47,500 nt of DNA from Halisarca cf. caerulea (GCA_963170055.1 CAUJGJ010000304.1:55001-102500), one strand, 5' to 3'. Positions 10,417 to 22,670 are shown, numbered from the stretch's first letter. Translations and numbers: made by a program. The notes: a model not told the origin generated them from the sequence alone.

Positions 10417-10680
10417 GAAATATGATACTGAAATTCCCAGACAAAGAGGCACATCACTAAAAGGTGATGTAATTACGTATTCTAATAGAGATAGCAAAAC
10501 AAGACTCTTATGTCAAACAATGTTAATTTTCACAACTCAAAATTAATAGATTATGAGACCACAAACTAATGCACAGTACTTGTACAACCACAGGTATGCA
10601 GATGCTGTAGGTACATACGTACACAACTCTGTAGGCCATGAAGTGTATTCTTGTGTACAAATATTCTTCACTCTGTTATA

Positions 10681-10854
10681 CAGCCTAACCTCTGCAACCC
10701 GGCAATACAGCAATCCAACATTCTCTTCAAACTGACCCACTTTTGAGGTAGAATCACCACACCAAAGTATACCCAGAGGCACACTATAATCTAAGAACCT
10801 AGCTGGTGAATGTATTTGTTGCTCACAGACTGTCAGATAACAGAGGCCGCACTG
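10681..10854. mobile_element. CAGTG-type MITE with TA flanks
   Basis: TA flanks both ends. Left CAGCCTAACCTCTGCAACC and right GGCCGCACTG are degenerate inverted ends. Non-coding. Confidence 0.45.
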
Positions 10855-10881
10855 TACAGGCAAGTAGCCACAGAAAAGATA

Positions 10882-11129
10882 CAGTGAACCCCTCTATTCC
10901 GGACAACTTGGGACCAGGAAGGACTGTCCTGTTACTCGAGGTATCCTCATTTCAGAGTCTGAACATGTACTATGGCAAAGCATAGTGAATCATTTGGTTT
11001 TGGTGGCATGTGTCCATAATAGAGAGGTGTCTATGATTCAGGGGTCTGGATTAGAGGGGGTCTATGATTCAGGGGTCTGGATTAAAGGGGGTCTATGATT
11101 CAGGGGTCTGGATTAGAGGGGGTCTACTG
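10882..11129. mobile_element. CAGTG...CTACTG MITE with TA flanks and internal triplication
   Basis: TA on both sides. Left end CAGTGAACCCCTCTATTCC and right end GGATTAGAGGGGGTCTACTG are inverted. Near the right end, GGGTCTATGATTCAGGGGTC followed by TGGATTAGAG is repeated three times (about 11028-11125), a local expansion of the terminal repeat. Confidence 0.6.
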
Positions 11130-11131
11130 TA

Positions 11132-12730
11132 AAATCTCCTATCACATAGTCAAGGTACATACGTAAGTACGTACCATATTACCATAACAGGTGAGTTTGC
11201 CTCTTTCATGTGCCAACAAACATACATACGTACATACTTGAAGCCAGTGGGATTAAAGTATGTACATGTACAAGTACACACATGCACACTTGTGGGTAAG
11301 GTACGTATGTATGTATGTACAAACATGAGTACACATGCTTTCTCTAATGCCTTTAAACCTCCTCAACAGGGCTCAGACTGCAAGACAGTGTCAGCCAGCA
11401 CAGGTGAACAGTGTGCCGTGCAAATGGTTGAAAGAACACGTAAGTACATAAGAACATGTACACAGGTGTGTAAGCACGTATGTACTTGGTACTGTAGACA
11501 TATGTATGTACGTATATATACGTACATAGCTTAAAAGCTATGGAGGTATGCTCCTTGGAGAAACTTTGAATATTTAGACTTCATAATGTGGTACCTGGGA
11601 CTATGTGAGATGACACAAGCAGGTTTATGCATGTGTACGTATGTACGTAGTTGTTCACTGTTCAGTTGTGTATGAGTGCAACAATGAAGTCTCGGTAACA
11701 ATACCCCCTTCCCCTCCCCCCCTCTCTCTCCCATACACCAAAAAACCACGCAATATCAAGTCATACAGGATACATGCACATAATCAATTATGCGCATCAA
11801 GAAACACACAGAAGATGGCAGAGTGCAGAGTGATTGCTTAACTTACGTACGTATAAGCATGTACATACGTACTTCTGTCCTCTAAAATGAGGCAATTTGT
11901 GAGATAAGTATTTCCAATTGGGAAACAGTGAGTTTTGGAAGATTCCCAAATTATGGAATGTACATAATAACACATTTAGCCCCCCCCCCCCCCCCCCAAG
12001 ACTTACTTTTATAACACATGTACGTACATAATCCACATCACACTTGCTCTTCAATGAATGCACATTCTCATGTTTCCAAACACATGCACACAGTGTGTGG
12101 GGGTGGAAATCAAGGGACTAGGATGGCTACGGCGCTATACAAGGTATGCACTGTCAATTTGATCAAATAGTGCTGAAATTCTCCTCTCACTTTCCAGTGC
12201 AGCAGATCTACGTATGTACATAGTCACAACTACAGACACATCGTATACCTCATTGTAAATCACCAGTCTACCATAGCAATATAATACATGTGAATGTTCA
12301 GACGACCCACATGAATCAGTGTGAATAAGATGCTAACAAGAACTTCATGATTTAGCATGTACGTATACGATTGAGAAGACAGTGCAGAATGACAATAACT
12401 ATCCTCTTGTGAGTGACTTGGGGGCATTGGCTCAAACAATGCGCAATCCAGTTTGAAATATGAGCCCATAACCACAAGTATGTGCGTTACAAGCATCAAA
12501 TGAGGAAACAAACAACACCACTGGCAACCACTCTGTTCACTATGCGGTACATGTGTATACGTATGTATATAAAAGACATAATGCTACAGTTATACGGCCA
12601 CCCACCATGTGGTGAACTCTGGTCATTACGTGGGGTATGACTACATTTCTGAGGTCTGAGGCTACGCACCATTGAGTGTGAATATGCTAACATTGCATGA
12701 TCCCAGGATGTCAGAGTGCAGCACAGAGAT
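11132..12730. other. No recognised gene; TACGTA-rich, poly(C)
   Basis: Many ACATACGTAC-type runs and an 18-base poly(C) at 11980-11997. At 12100-12150 and 12180-12220 there are short stretches next to splice-like signals, but no protein I recognise. Confidence 0.4.
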
Positions 12731-13015
<285 letters not shown>

Positions 13016-13148
13016 GTGAATGCATGTATACATATGTGAGTTGATCAATCTGTTCATGAGAACTATGACACTTTGTGTGTCCTGCAACGTAATCCTGAAC
13101 ATACGTACATATATAACACATACGTAAGTACTTCTGCATACACATTTG

Positions 13149-13150
<2 letters not shown>

Positions 13151-13199
<49 letters not shown>

Positions 13200-13213
13200 A
13201 CACACACACACAT

Positions 13214-13272
<59 letters not shown>
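13151..13272. repeat. (AC)n microsatellite
   Basis: AC dinucleotides with small CGTAC and ATGTAC interruptions. Opposite in orientation to the TG tract at 12733-13015. Confidence 0.95.
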
Positions 13273-13273
<1 letters not shown>

Positions 13274-13929
13274 GCTACGTATATTGATATCTACACTATA
13301 CAAACCAGTTGCAGGTACAAGGCGTCTATGCTATAACCTACACACGTCATGTAGTCTACAGTACCACAAAAGCTATCAATGAAATACACTACCCAGGAAG
13401 GGCACCCATACGCACGTATGCACCCCTTCCTTAACAGACCTAATTGTTAAAATAAAAGAAGAAAATATCCATAAATGATAGCATACTGTAGGGATGCCGA
13501 AGTACACGATTGGCTTCACCCTCTTGAAGGCAATTAGCACTCAATCCTCAAAACATCCCTTTACCCAGCACACGGGCAAAGCTGGGAAGCAGGAGCTGTC
13601 TGCTCCGCGGGGTGTGTAGTATTACATAGAAACGATGCATCGAAGCTGAGATGGTTCCTCCCGAAATAGATTATTAGCTCGTGGCAATACACAAGTGGTG
13701 GATGAGGGCCATATAAAAAGCAAGGGTTTGTAAGGCGTCTCAGCGCTACAGGCAACATCGGCTGCCAGTCATTGCATCGAGGATGGTGAGAGCAGTAAGA
13801 AAGACATAAATGTATAAGGTTGTTTCCTTGTGGATGGTACGATTCAGAAAACATCACAATATTGGGAAACATATACAACTCAATGCCAACACAAACTCTA
13901 TCAATGGAGCAAATTATGGATTCACTCAC

Positions 13930-14025
13930 CTTGGAAACAGACAGAGGCGAACCAAAGTCTTTCCCGCCCGATAGCCTCATGCCCCAAGGAGAACCCCCGG
14001 TTATAACGACCTCTCTTTCTCCCAT
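13930..14025 (-). CDS. First coding exon of a PDZ/LIM (PDLIM/Enigma/Zasp-type) protein
   Basis: The minus strand opens at ATG 14025 and encodes 32 residues ending ...SVSK before a good donor (AAG then GTGAGT at 13929). The peptide contains SPWGMRLSGGKDFGSPLSVS. This is the start of the PDZ domain of PDZ-and-LIM proteins, whose carboxylate-binding loop is PWGF (here PWGM) followed by a GGKDF turn. In that family the N-terminal PDZ binds alpha-actinin or other C-termini on actin structures and C-terminal LIM domains recruit partners. The start fits the family, where the PDZ begins within about 10 residues of Met1. The remaining exons should lie to the left on minus, but I could not recognise the rest of the PDZ or any LIM zinc-finger exon there. 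They may be short, repeat-interrupted or absent. Domain call fairly sure; gene completeness unknown. Confidence 0.65.
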
Positions 14026-14675
14026 GTCGACAATCTCTTACAGCGACCGTTGTCTTTCGTGGTTGGACTGAAGAATTACGTACATGTAATGTCTGCGGAT
14101 TTTACATGGCCTTATTTGGCCATCTTGTTAGGATAGGGAGTTTTGAGGGATTTTTGGGGGGTTCGGGATTTCTGGGCCACTTTACCTATCATTTGTTTGT
14201 TAAAATGGCCACCATGAGTTGAATTCTGCAGGACGAAACGCTGAGAAATGGGATTATTTGGGAGCAGCAGGTCATACCAAAACTTCCGCTCCGTACAAAA
14301 GTTTATCCTTCTCAAAAGGAAAACAAAGAAAACAGAAGGTGAGGCTTATTATAGAAGGTTAAGCTTACACCTGTGTTTTGGGAGCGTATACGTATAATAC
14401 TATATAATCCGTCCTTTATTCCCTAAGGACTCTTTGATCAAATACACCGCGTAGTGTAGCTTTTTACGTATGCTTACGAGTTGTTGAGTCCATACTTAAC
14501 CTAGGGTTTTCCTAAATTGATAACCATCTGGGAACCTTTCACTTGCATTTGATTGTATGTCTAGTATAGCGTGTACTGAAATCTAGTATGGGGCCAGCTG
14601 TGGAACACGATCACAGCATATAGATACTCTAACCTACGCAACCGTAGGTTCTATGATCACAGCAATATTGCAAGT

Positions 14676-14904
14676 AAGGTAAAGGGGTGTAATTTGGAAC
14701 ATGCTGGTTGTTTGGAACAGGGCCTGTAACTTTTGCTGTGGTTAAGTTACGTACACAACCATCCTTGCTACGTACTGCCAAACTCCCCCTTAATGGGAGA
14801 CAATACAGACGAGAAATAATGGATGTAGCTTCTGCTTGACACTGCTTTTGGCCTGACTGTTCCGAATTACCCGCTGCATGTTCCAAATTACCCCCCTTTA
14901 CCTC
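14676..14904. mobile_element. MITE with GGTAAAGGGG ends
   Basis: The left end AAGGTAAAGGGGTGTAATTT and the right end are inverted copies over about 28 bp (shared word TTTGGAACATGC). Non-coding. Confidence 0.6.
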
Positions 14905-15035
14905 AATGATGTCACACGTCTAGTATGTATGTATGTATGTATGTATGTATGTATGTACTGTCGGCATCCCATAACAGTTAATGCCTCAAATCTTCCACCC
15001 TTAAGGTAAGATAGGCCCATCTACATATAAACGTA

Positions 15036-15206
15036 CAGTGACAACACATTGTAATGAATCCCAGGGGTGCTGAAGATTCTTCATTATATTAGAAATTCAC
15101 AATAATAAGTTACACTTTTATGCAAAACATTAACTGGATCACACGAATTTATTCACTGTGTGCAGAAATCTGCTGTAAGAGATTTCTTTATAACGAGTTT
15201 CCACTG
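15036..15206. mobile_element. CAGTG...CACTG MITE with TA flanks
   Basis: TA before 15036 and after 15206. Left end CAGTGACAACAC, right end CGAGTTTCCACTG. Confidence 0.5.
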
Positions 15207-15289
15207 TACCTGACAGTCTACGCACTCTAACCTATATACTCTACAAGGTGATCACTTAGTGAGCCCCTTCTAATCTCCGTAGCAGTTAC

Positions 15290-15440
15290 AACCGAACAAA
15301 GGGGGCTTTATTCCCGCAATCGTGATCCAAGACACATGCAGTCCCGCGCTGTACGCGTATCTTCAACTGCGCATGCGCACTCTCATGCTGGTCCTGCCAC
15401 CAGCTTCAACCCAGCTAGGACAGGCGCCGCGGGGATACAG
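15290..15440. promoter_or_regulatory. CpG-rich segment with NRF-1-type palindrome
   Basis: Unusually GC- and CpG-rich for this window. Contains TGCGCATGCGCA (15368-15379), the consensus palindrome bound by NRF-1-type factors at metazoan housekeeping promoters. It lies between the PDZ/LIM first exon (minus, 1.3 kb left) and the GPS2-like gene (plus, 2 kb right), so a shared or upstream promoter is plausible. No transcript evidence. Confidence 0.35.
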
Positions 15441-15956
15441 ATAGGGCTTTAACCCATTGAACTCCGTTAATTTCCATGTAGCCTTGAGCTGATGACAGTT
15501 TTGCAGGCTTTTCCATTTTCAGAGAAAGGGCCTGGCTTGTGAGACTATGCTGAGGGGGTCCCTTTGGGTAATGTGTGTCAGTGAATAAACTGCCCTAAGC
15601 TTGTGTTCTCCTGATATAAGGATATTATAAGATACGTATGTACGTAAGTGCTATGCATTATTGTATACGTATGTACATCATTCCTATATGTATGCGTAGC
15701 TAACAAGGTTACATGTTTTAGTCTTCAGAATGTCTACTGTACTAATAGTGTAGGTCACACACAGACATACGTAGTTAAGTCATGGTTTGGCATTAATTTT
15801 ATAATAGGGCCTTGAATACAAGTGGTCGATAAGACGACTGCTTGACAATATACGGAAGTATCAGTTCGTTCATCTGGTCATGTTCGGTGGTCTACGCCTG
15901 ACTGAAAGAATGGCTAGCACAAATACGATAATAGTTTGTACTAAATACTGTATAGG

Positions 15957-16673
15957 TATGTACATATGTGTTGCACTGATACGTACTTATGTACGTATGT
16001 ACATACGTGTTGCACTGATACGTACTTACGTATGTACATACGTACGTGTTGCACTGATACGTACTTACGTATGTACATACGTGTTGCACTGATACGTACT
16101 TACGTATGTACATACATGTTGCACTGATACGTACTTATGTATGTACATACGTGTTGCACTGATACATACTTACGTATGTACATACGTGTTGCACTGATAC
16201 GTACTTACGTATGTACATACATGTTGCACTGATACGTACTTACGTATGTACATACGTGTTGCACTGATACATACTTACGTATGTACATACGTGTTGCACT
16301 GATACGTACTTACGTATGTACATACGTGTTGCACTGATACGTACTTATGTATGTACATACGTGTTGCACTGATACGTACTTATGTATGTACATACGTGTT
16401 GCACTGATACGTACTTACGTATGTACATACGTGTTGCACTGATACGTACTTACGTATGTACATACGTGTTGCACTGATACGTACTTACGTATGTACATAC
16501 GTGTTGCACTGATTCGTACTTACGTATGTACATACGTGTTGCACTGATACGTACTTACGTATGTACATACGTGTTGCACTGATACGTACTTACGTATGTA
16601 CATACGTGTTGCACTGATACGTACTTACGTATGTACATACGTGTTGCACTGATACGTACTTACGTATGTACAA
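15957..16673. repeat. 35-bp satellite, about 20 copies, each with a 16-bp palindrome
   Basis: The word GTTGCACTGAT recurs 20 times, every 35 bp after two 39-bp starter units. The rest of each unit is TACGTACTT plus the perfect palindrome ACGTATGTACATACGT. Divergence is one or two bases per unit, so the array is young. The 39-bp units differ by one extra ACGT/TACG tetranucleotide. Confidence 0.95.
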
Positions 16674-16679
16674 GCATGT

Positions 16680-17415
16680 ACGTAGTAATCAGTCACTTAC
16701 ATACATATTTACATACATACGTAGGTTATGTACATACGTACATACATACGAGTGTAGAGCAGGACAAATGTACGTATATGCCGTATTGGTGCAGCTTTCA
16801 AAGAAGTGAGAGTGGCATATTGGGGGCGGCATTCATTCAACTGCCTGGTCATTTTTGGAGAGGTTGCATCTTTTGAAGGTTAAAATGAATTGTAAGTACA
16901 GTATGTAGGAAAGAAATATTGTGTGAGTACAAGCTGTGTCCTGTGTACCTGCAGTGGTAGTAAGTTGCTTAGCAAGTACCTGGTTTAGTGCATATTCTTG
17001 GATAGTATGTAAGTACATACGTACTCCTCATTTTTGTCTCTGCGTATACCTCATGTACATATACCAACCCTGATATATAGTATGTAAGTACTGATTTTGA
17101 GTGTCCCCTTTGAGGTATGTATGTACGTACATACGTACTGGACAAGTTTCATTGTATGTACGTATGTACGTATGTAAAGAGGTTTATTATCGGTGTCCTC
17201 ATTTCAGGGGATCAACTGTTGGAGGCTTTACTGTGTTAAATTACCCAATGAACACTATCCTTGGGTCTGGTTTCATCATTTGTATGTTCATTTGAGTTTG
17301 AGTGTGTTTTGTAGCAGTAAGCTCAGACTGATGGAATGTTGCAACTTGCCTTTGTGTGTATGTGTCTGTGTCGTATGTTCACTTTTGTGTGTTTCTGTTT
17401 CCTGTAAATACACAG
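16680..17415. other. TACGTA-rich DNA upstream of the GPS2-like exons
   Basis: No exon is clearly recognisable here. The 5' exon(s) of the GPS2-like gene must lie here or further left because the first recognised exon starts in mid-codon. Confidence 0.4.
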
Positions 17416-17944
17416 ATGGAAAAGAAACCTGTCCTGCTGGAGAACCGTTTTCAAAGAGAAGAAAATTGGAGAAGGAATATAAGAGCATTGTATCCTTTGC
17501 AGAAGAAGATCAAAGAATTCGGCGTGCTGAAAGAAGGGAGATTTCGGAAAAGGTTGGCTTTTTGTGATTCCTTACTTTTTAGATCATGTGTGTAACTTGG
17601 CAGTGGAAATTTCTGGGGGGGGGGGGGGGGGGGGGGGTGAGGATTTAGTGCAGTGAATACTCGTTATCAAGAAATCTCTTCTAGTGAATTTCTGCATACT
17701 GTGAATAAATACATGTGACCCAGTTGGTGCTTTAGTATGAACGTGTAACTGGTTATTGTGAAGTTCTGATATAGTGAAGAATTTTCATTGTCCCCTGAGA
17801 TTTGTTGTAAGGAATTTCCACTGTATATGTACATATGTACAGTACGTAGGTTCTAGCATGGGATACAGGGGTTGTACGTACGTATATGCCAACGTACGTA
17901 CGTACCTGTGTGTGTGTGTGTGTGGTGTGTGTGTGTGTGTGTGC

Positions 17945-17981
<37 letters not shown>

Positions 17982-19595
17982 CGCGTGTGTGTGCGTGTGT
18001 GTGTGTGCGCGCACGCGCGTGTGTGTGTGTGTGTGTGTGTGTGCGTGTGTGTATGTATTAGTACTTTAATTTCTTTCACAAGTTTCAATGATTCTACTGC
18101 TGAGCCATGCAAAGGAGAAATCAACTGTGGAACAAAGTGGCGCACACGTGAAGGACGTATGCAGCCTTCCTGTGCTATATACGTAATCTTAGAACTTGAT
18201 GCCTTTAATGGTTTTTCCATTCAGGATATTTCAATTTTGTGTGCTCCATTTCCAGTGTCACTTGTGTTCAGCCATACTATGTTCTATTGTCATGTAATAT
18301 GACTGGTAATGGTACATGCTGTAGGGGATCATGGCAATGTATACGTAGGTATGTACGTACATACACTTACATATGTATATGCGTGTAAACGTACATACGT
18401 AATTACATACGTACATACGTACATATGTCTCCATGTACGAACACATATGTATGTACGTACTTACATACGTACGTATGTATGTATGCATGTATTGTTATCC
18501 CACTGTGTGTGTACATACTGTACTGTACTTATATACGTACATAGGTGCATGTGTACAGTACATACGTATGTACATTGGTACATGCATACATACGTAGGTC
18601 TTGAATTTATAATAATCAGATACGTATGTATATTATTATATTTTTAAGTACAAGTGCATCTCGCATACTTTCACTGTGAGAAACTTATGCACTTCAAATC
18701 CGTACATGGGGAGTATTCCTAAGTGCTAGGGAGCCCTCTTACGTACTTGTTGACCTGTGTACAGTGAGGCCCCTCTGGCCAGACACATTGGGACCAGACA
18801 GGACTGTCTGGTTGAAATTGAGGTGTCCTTGTTTCTGGGGTTGAAGGTGTACTATGACCAGGGTTTTAGCTAAAGCAGGGTAGCAGGGTCCCCATATACC
18901 CTGCTTTCATTCTCCCCACCCTGCTTTTATTCTCCCCACCCTGCTTTTATTATCCCCACCCTGCTTTTATTCTCTCCACTCTGCTTTTATTCTTGTGTGA
19001 GATCATGGGGATTATGAGTACAGGGGCAGAAATCCATCACTTTTGTGCATGGATTAGTTAATTTTGCTTTACATTGACTTAGATGGAAAATATTGTGGCA
19101 AGAATTCACCGTACTGCAATTACTGACTTATGCTATAACCCTCACTACCCTGCTATAGAAAAATTCTGGCTAGAACACTGATGACAAAGCATAGCGAACC
19201 ATTTGGTTCCAGTGGCATGTGTCCATAATAGGGGAGTGTCTGCAATTCAGGGGTCTGGATTAGAGGGGTTCCACCATAGATACTCTGTACTGCGTAGTAT
19301 AAAGAGTTATGGTTCCACTGTATACTACGTATAATGAGGTTGTTGTATAGCCACATATGTCTCACCACACCCTACATTTACGTATGTATGAACGTGCTTC
19401 CTGCCTAGTCCTTATTATGTGTACACTCGAACTAACATACGTACATACGTACGTATGTACGTATACGCACAGTAACTAGTAACTTTGTGTGGACCAAGTG
19501 GTGTGTGGTGCTGTGGTGACGTATACGTAGGTGATCAAAACACACACATACACACACACACACACACTCGAGCACACGCGCACACACGCTCACAC

Positions 19596-19650
<55 letters not shown>

Positions 19651-21077
19651 TAGAATCATTCAGTCAGTGTATGACATATTTGTGCTGTGCTCTTCTCTAG
19701 GTGAAAGAGCTCGAGATAAAACTAGAGGATTTGCGGCGTCAGAAGAGGGATCTCTTTCGCCAAGTCAAGGAAATGAAAAACGAAGAGGAAAGACGGAAAA
19801 TGCAAGATTGGGAGGAACGAATGAGGTATGTGTGTTTTACATGTATGCATATTTCGTATGTAAATATTGCACCATGCATTTGTATGTATGTATGTACGTA
19901 CGTATGTCTGTGTGTACCGTATAGCCGGAAAGGTTGGCGGGGAATTTACTTTGGCGAATTGGTGATTTCTGTGTCCACCGCCAAAGTATAATCCGCCATA
20001 TATTTCGGTGAAGAAACCAAATATTTTACACTGTATACGTAACCATAGAATATCTTTGAAGAAACAAGGAGTAACCTGCTGATTTTAGGCGGGAGAATGC
20101 CCCAATATTCTGTTGTTGGCGGTATAATGACGGCAATAATGAACAAGCAGTGCACACTCTTTTCGATCTTCGAATTTCCCCAAGACCACAGCGCACCCGT
20201 GCTACTGCAGCCATCTTATTATTCATAGATTATGAATATAATTATAGTGTCCCTGGGGGCAATCGCCAAAGTAAAAACCGCCAATGTTTAATTCAGGCAC
20301 AATTCGTCAAATTTTCTTCCCGCCAACATTTCCAGCTATACGGTATACATATTTTACATACGTACCCACGTGCATGCATGTGTTCCCAAGTTTTATCTAC
20401 TTATTCTGTTAAAGCTAAACAAGTTCTTTGGTTTATTGTTTGATATGTACATATATGCTGAGTGCCCTGTTGTTAAGCATGCGTGATGTTCGCATGCTTT
20501 TATCTGCGATTTAGAACGGAGTACATGCTTGCCAACCAGCAGTATCAGAGAAGCTTATCTCAACAGCAAGAGCTGCAAAATTCAGATTTGGACCTGCGTT
20601 CATCTGTGGCCAAGGTTGGGAAAGATGGTGGAACTGCAAGTCATCAAGCCTCTCCAGCTATGGGAGACCCTCGAGTCTCAACAACTACACAGAACTGGTC
20701 TGAACTGAACTCTCTGGATCCAAGGCTGCATGCCATGAGAGAAGAGCAGAAGACAAAACTGACACTACCGCTTGTTGTGGAACAAAGTCGCCCATCGAGT
20801 TTACAAATGAGTAGTGAGGCAGTTCGATTGGTTAGCCCTCCTGTGCAAGGCGGTCAAGATGGGAGTCAGAGTACGGCTGTGGGGAATCGCGACAACCAGC
20901 CTCCACCTTTGATGAGTCCTGTTGCTATGGTGAGGAGCATTTGCATACATGTACCTACATGTATGTACTTTTGCTTTTTTTACGTCATGGTTTTACGTAC
21001 GTACGTACGTATGTTTATATACGTGAGTAATTGTGTGCTAGTATCGTTCTTTAGCAAATGTACTATGCATGCTTGCA

Positions 21078-21174
<97 letters not shown>

Positions 21175-21752
21175 ATGCCCATTTTGAAAATGTAGTCGAC
21201 TCTGACCTAAATAGTTATTTGTTTTTGTACATGCTGTATGTCGTATGTATGTAGTTTGTTTACATACTTGTATGGGTACAGTACATACGTACATATGTAT
21301 GTTGTAGATGTTCCTCTGTTACCAGGTCCATGTATGTACTTACCTGCATTTCAAATTGTATGTTTTCAATTTTATTATTCTCTTAGAGACCACCTCCTGA
21401 AATGCAAGCTCTGTCTAACTTTTCTCCACCCGGTCCGCCTCAGGGGATGATTGACGTTACACGCCCACCCCTTCTTGGTTTTCGCCCACCTCGTCTTGGA
21501 AGCACGCATGCACTTATTACAGGCGATACTGTTCCTCCCCCACTAATTCCCCCGCCTATCAACCAGTTCCCTGCACAGGTCAACCAGGGGCTGGCAAGAC
21601 CACCGTTCATTGTTGGCGAGCAGTATTGGGGGCCCTCTCAGACAGTACATCCTCAGTACGTACAGAGACACAGTAGTACTGGGAGCTCGGGATCCTCGCC
21701 CATGGGATCACCTAAAATGGCAAACTTTGCGGTATTTCCTAAAACTCAGTAG
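17416..21752 (+). CDS. GPS2: GPS2-like (G protein pathway suppressor 2) co-repressor subunit, spliced, 5' end not found
   Basis: Four exons join in one frame: 17416-17552, 19701-19825, 20515-20929 and 21387-21752 (stop TAG). Each has an AG acceptor and GT donor and phases agree (the 2/3 junction splits an Arg codon). About 347 residues are visible. Exons 1-2 encode a charged coiled coil around [20 protein letters not shown] and [14 protein letters not shown], then [10 protein letters not shown]. This matches the order of GPS2 (helical N-terminal region that binds SMRT/NCoR and TBL1, then a Q-Y-Q-S-L segment). The rest is Pro/Ser-rich and ends with [11 protein letters not shown], comparable to the RLPFIQ stretch near the GPS2 C-terminus. 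In animals GPS2 is a nuclear subunit of the NCoR/SMRT-HDAC3 complex and also inhibits Ubc13. Exon 1 begins with two bases of a split codon, so at least one upstream exon is missing. Introns carry MITEs and (TG)n tracts. The family call rests on the coiled coil and C-terminal motif, not an alignment. Confidence 0.6.
17615..17637. repeat. Poly(G) tract of 23
   Basis: Uninterrupted G run in intron 1 of the GPS2-like gene, just left of a MITE. Confidence 0.9.
17651..17823. mobile_element. CAGTG...CACTG MITE in GPS2-like intron 1
   Basis: Left end CAGTGAATACTCGTTATC, right end AGGAATTTCCACTG followed by TA. Confidence 0.5.
17911..18055. repeat. (TG)n microsatellite with CG interruptions
   Basis: TG with repeated GCGCGCACG interruptions, unlike the purer tracts elsewhere. 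Confidence 0.9.
18300..18640. repeat. (ACATACGT)n-like degenerate microsatellite
   Basis: Dense alternation of TACATACGTAC and TATGTATG words in GPS2-like intron 1. Confidence 0.7.
18762..19277. mobile_element. CAGTG-type MITE split by a nested element
   Basis: After TA, begins CAGTGAGGCCCCTCTGG; the other end is GGATTAGAGGGGTTCCACC. Interior words GGGACCAG, AAAGCATAG and GTGTCCATAATAG match the MITE at 10882-11129, so the same family. A 322-bp element (18859-19180) interrupts it. Confidence 0.55.
18859..19180. mobile_element. Nested MITE with CAGGGTTTTAGC ends and internal 20-bp repeats
   Basis: The ends CAGGGTTTTAGC and (reverse-complemented) CAGTGTTCTAGCC are inverted. ATGAC flanks both sides (18854-18858, 19181-19185). 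Inside, CCCTGCTTTTATTCTCCCCA is repeated about four times (18899-18990). Confidence 0.6.
19541..19648. repeat. (AC)n microsatellite
   Basis: AC dinucleotides with a few CG/CTCG interruptions; lies just before exon 2 of the GPS2-like gene. Confidence 0.9.
19917..20343. mobile_element. 427-bp MITE with CCGTATAGC ends in GPS2-like intron 2
   Basis: Left end CCGTATAGCCGGAAAGGTTG and right end CAACATTTCCAGCTATACGG are inverted. TA flanks both (19915-19916, 20344-20345). Repeated GGCGG/CCGCC words inside. Non-coding. Confidence 0.65.
21080..21171. repeat. (AC)n microsatellite
   Basis: Pure AC tract in intron 3 of the GPS2-like gene. Confidence 0.95.
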
Positions 21753-22535
21753 TGGTATATGTATGCCACCCTTGGTAAAACTGTTGAGTTGAATTTATAT
21801 AATAGTAACTTTTATTAGTATCTTACGTATATACATATGTACGTACGTATGTACCTCAACTGTCACTCGGACACCATTTCATACTGGCCTTACCATCCAT
21901 GGGACTGTATGGGTATCAGACTAGACATTTACTAGGTTCAATTTTCAAATTCAATTTGTCAAAAAGTGCTATTTGTTAACATGCAATGATGGTAATTTTT
22001 CAATATAATATTAATATATTCTGTACGCCGCTATTATTATATTTATATTTGGGTGTGTATATTGTGGAATATGATTAAAATAGTACATGAGCAGTGCGTA
22101 CATGTGGACTTTGTAAACAAATCGAACATCAAAGGCAGCGTATATGTACATTCTGAAGTGAAACTTTCCCCAACATATATTATGTATACTCTTTACTGTG
22201 ATATTTTGGGTCTGTTACATTGCATGAGATGCAGTTTGTCATTGCCGCTTTAAAAGTAATAGATATCATTGCCAGTGGGTTGGTCTGTGTACAATGTGTA
22301 GAAGACGAGTAAGCTTCCAAACAAACTTTGTTCTGTTCCTGCTACTGGCATACCTTTTGAACAAGCTAGATCGAGACGTTTCTAGTGGTCTGGGATTGTC
22401 TTGTTGTATACTATGTACATGTTAATATATGATTGTATGGAATTTCTCCCTGATATGACATCTGCAATGGCAATAAATATTACAATTATTTGGCTATCTC
22501 ATGTAATGAATAAATATAATTATTTGTACACAGTT
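21753..22535 (+). other. 3' untranslated region of the GPS2-like gene, with AATAAA signals
   Basis: AT-rich and without reading frames. AATAAA occurs at 22472-22477 and 22509-22514. The oppositely oriented UGT gene has its own AATAAA at 22602-22607 (minus), so the two transcripts probably end within about 100 bp of each other. Confidence 0.55.
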
Positions 22536-22601
22536 CTTAGTATTGGAACTTAAAAAGCCATAATTTGCAAATGGACCACACATGAGATTGGCTATCATAA
22601 C

Positions 22602-22607
22602 TTTATT
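22602..22607 (-). terminator. Polyadenylation signal AATAAA of the minus-strand UGT
   Basis: TTTATT on plus, 64 bases after the UGT stop codon. Confidence 0.5.
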
Positions 22608-22670
22608 TTTAATGCCTTGAGAAATTCTAAAAAAAAAGAAAACAAAATTCTAAAATAATATAATTTAATG

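Noticed and set aside
13561..13800. Continuation of the PDZ/LIM frame as one 154-residue ORF
   Set aside because: A strong GTGAGT donor follows residue 32 and the residues after it do not resemble the rest of a PDZ domain.
14217..14250. GGACGAAACGC as a hammerhead 3' core
   Set aside because: No CTGANGA partner upstream (CCATGAG instead).
15957..16673. Regular 35-bp repeats that might suggest a CRISPR array
   Set aside because: No unique spacers; units are contiguous and near identical, in a metazoan context. It is a satellite.
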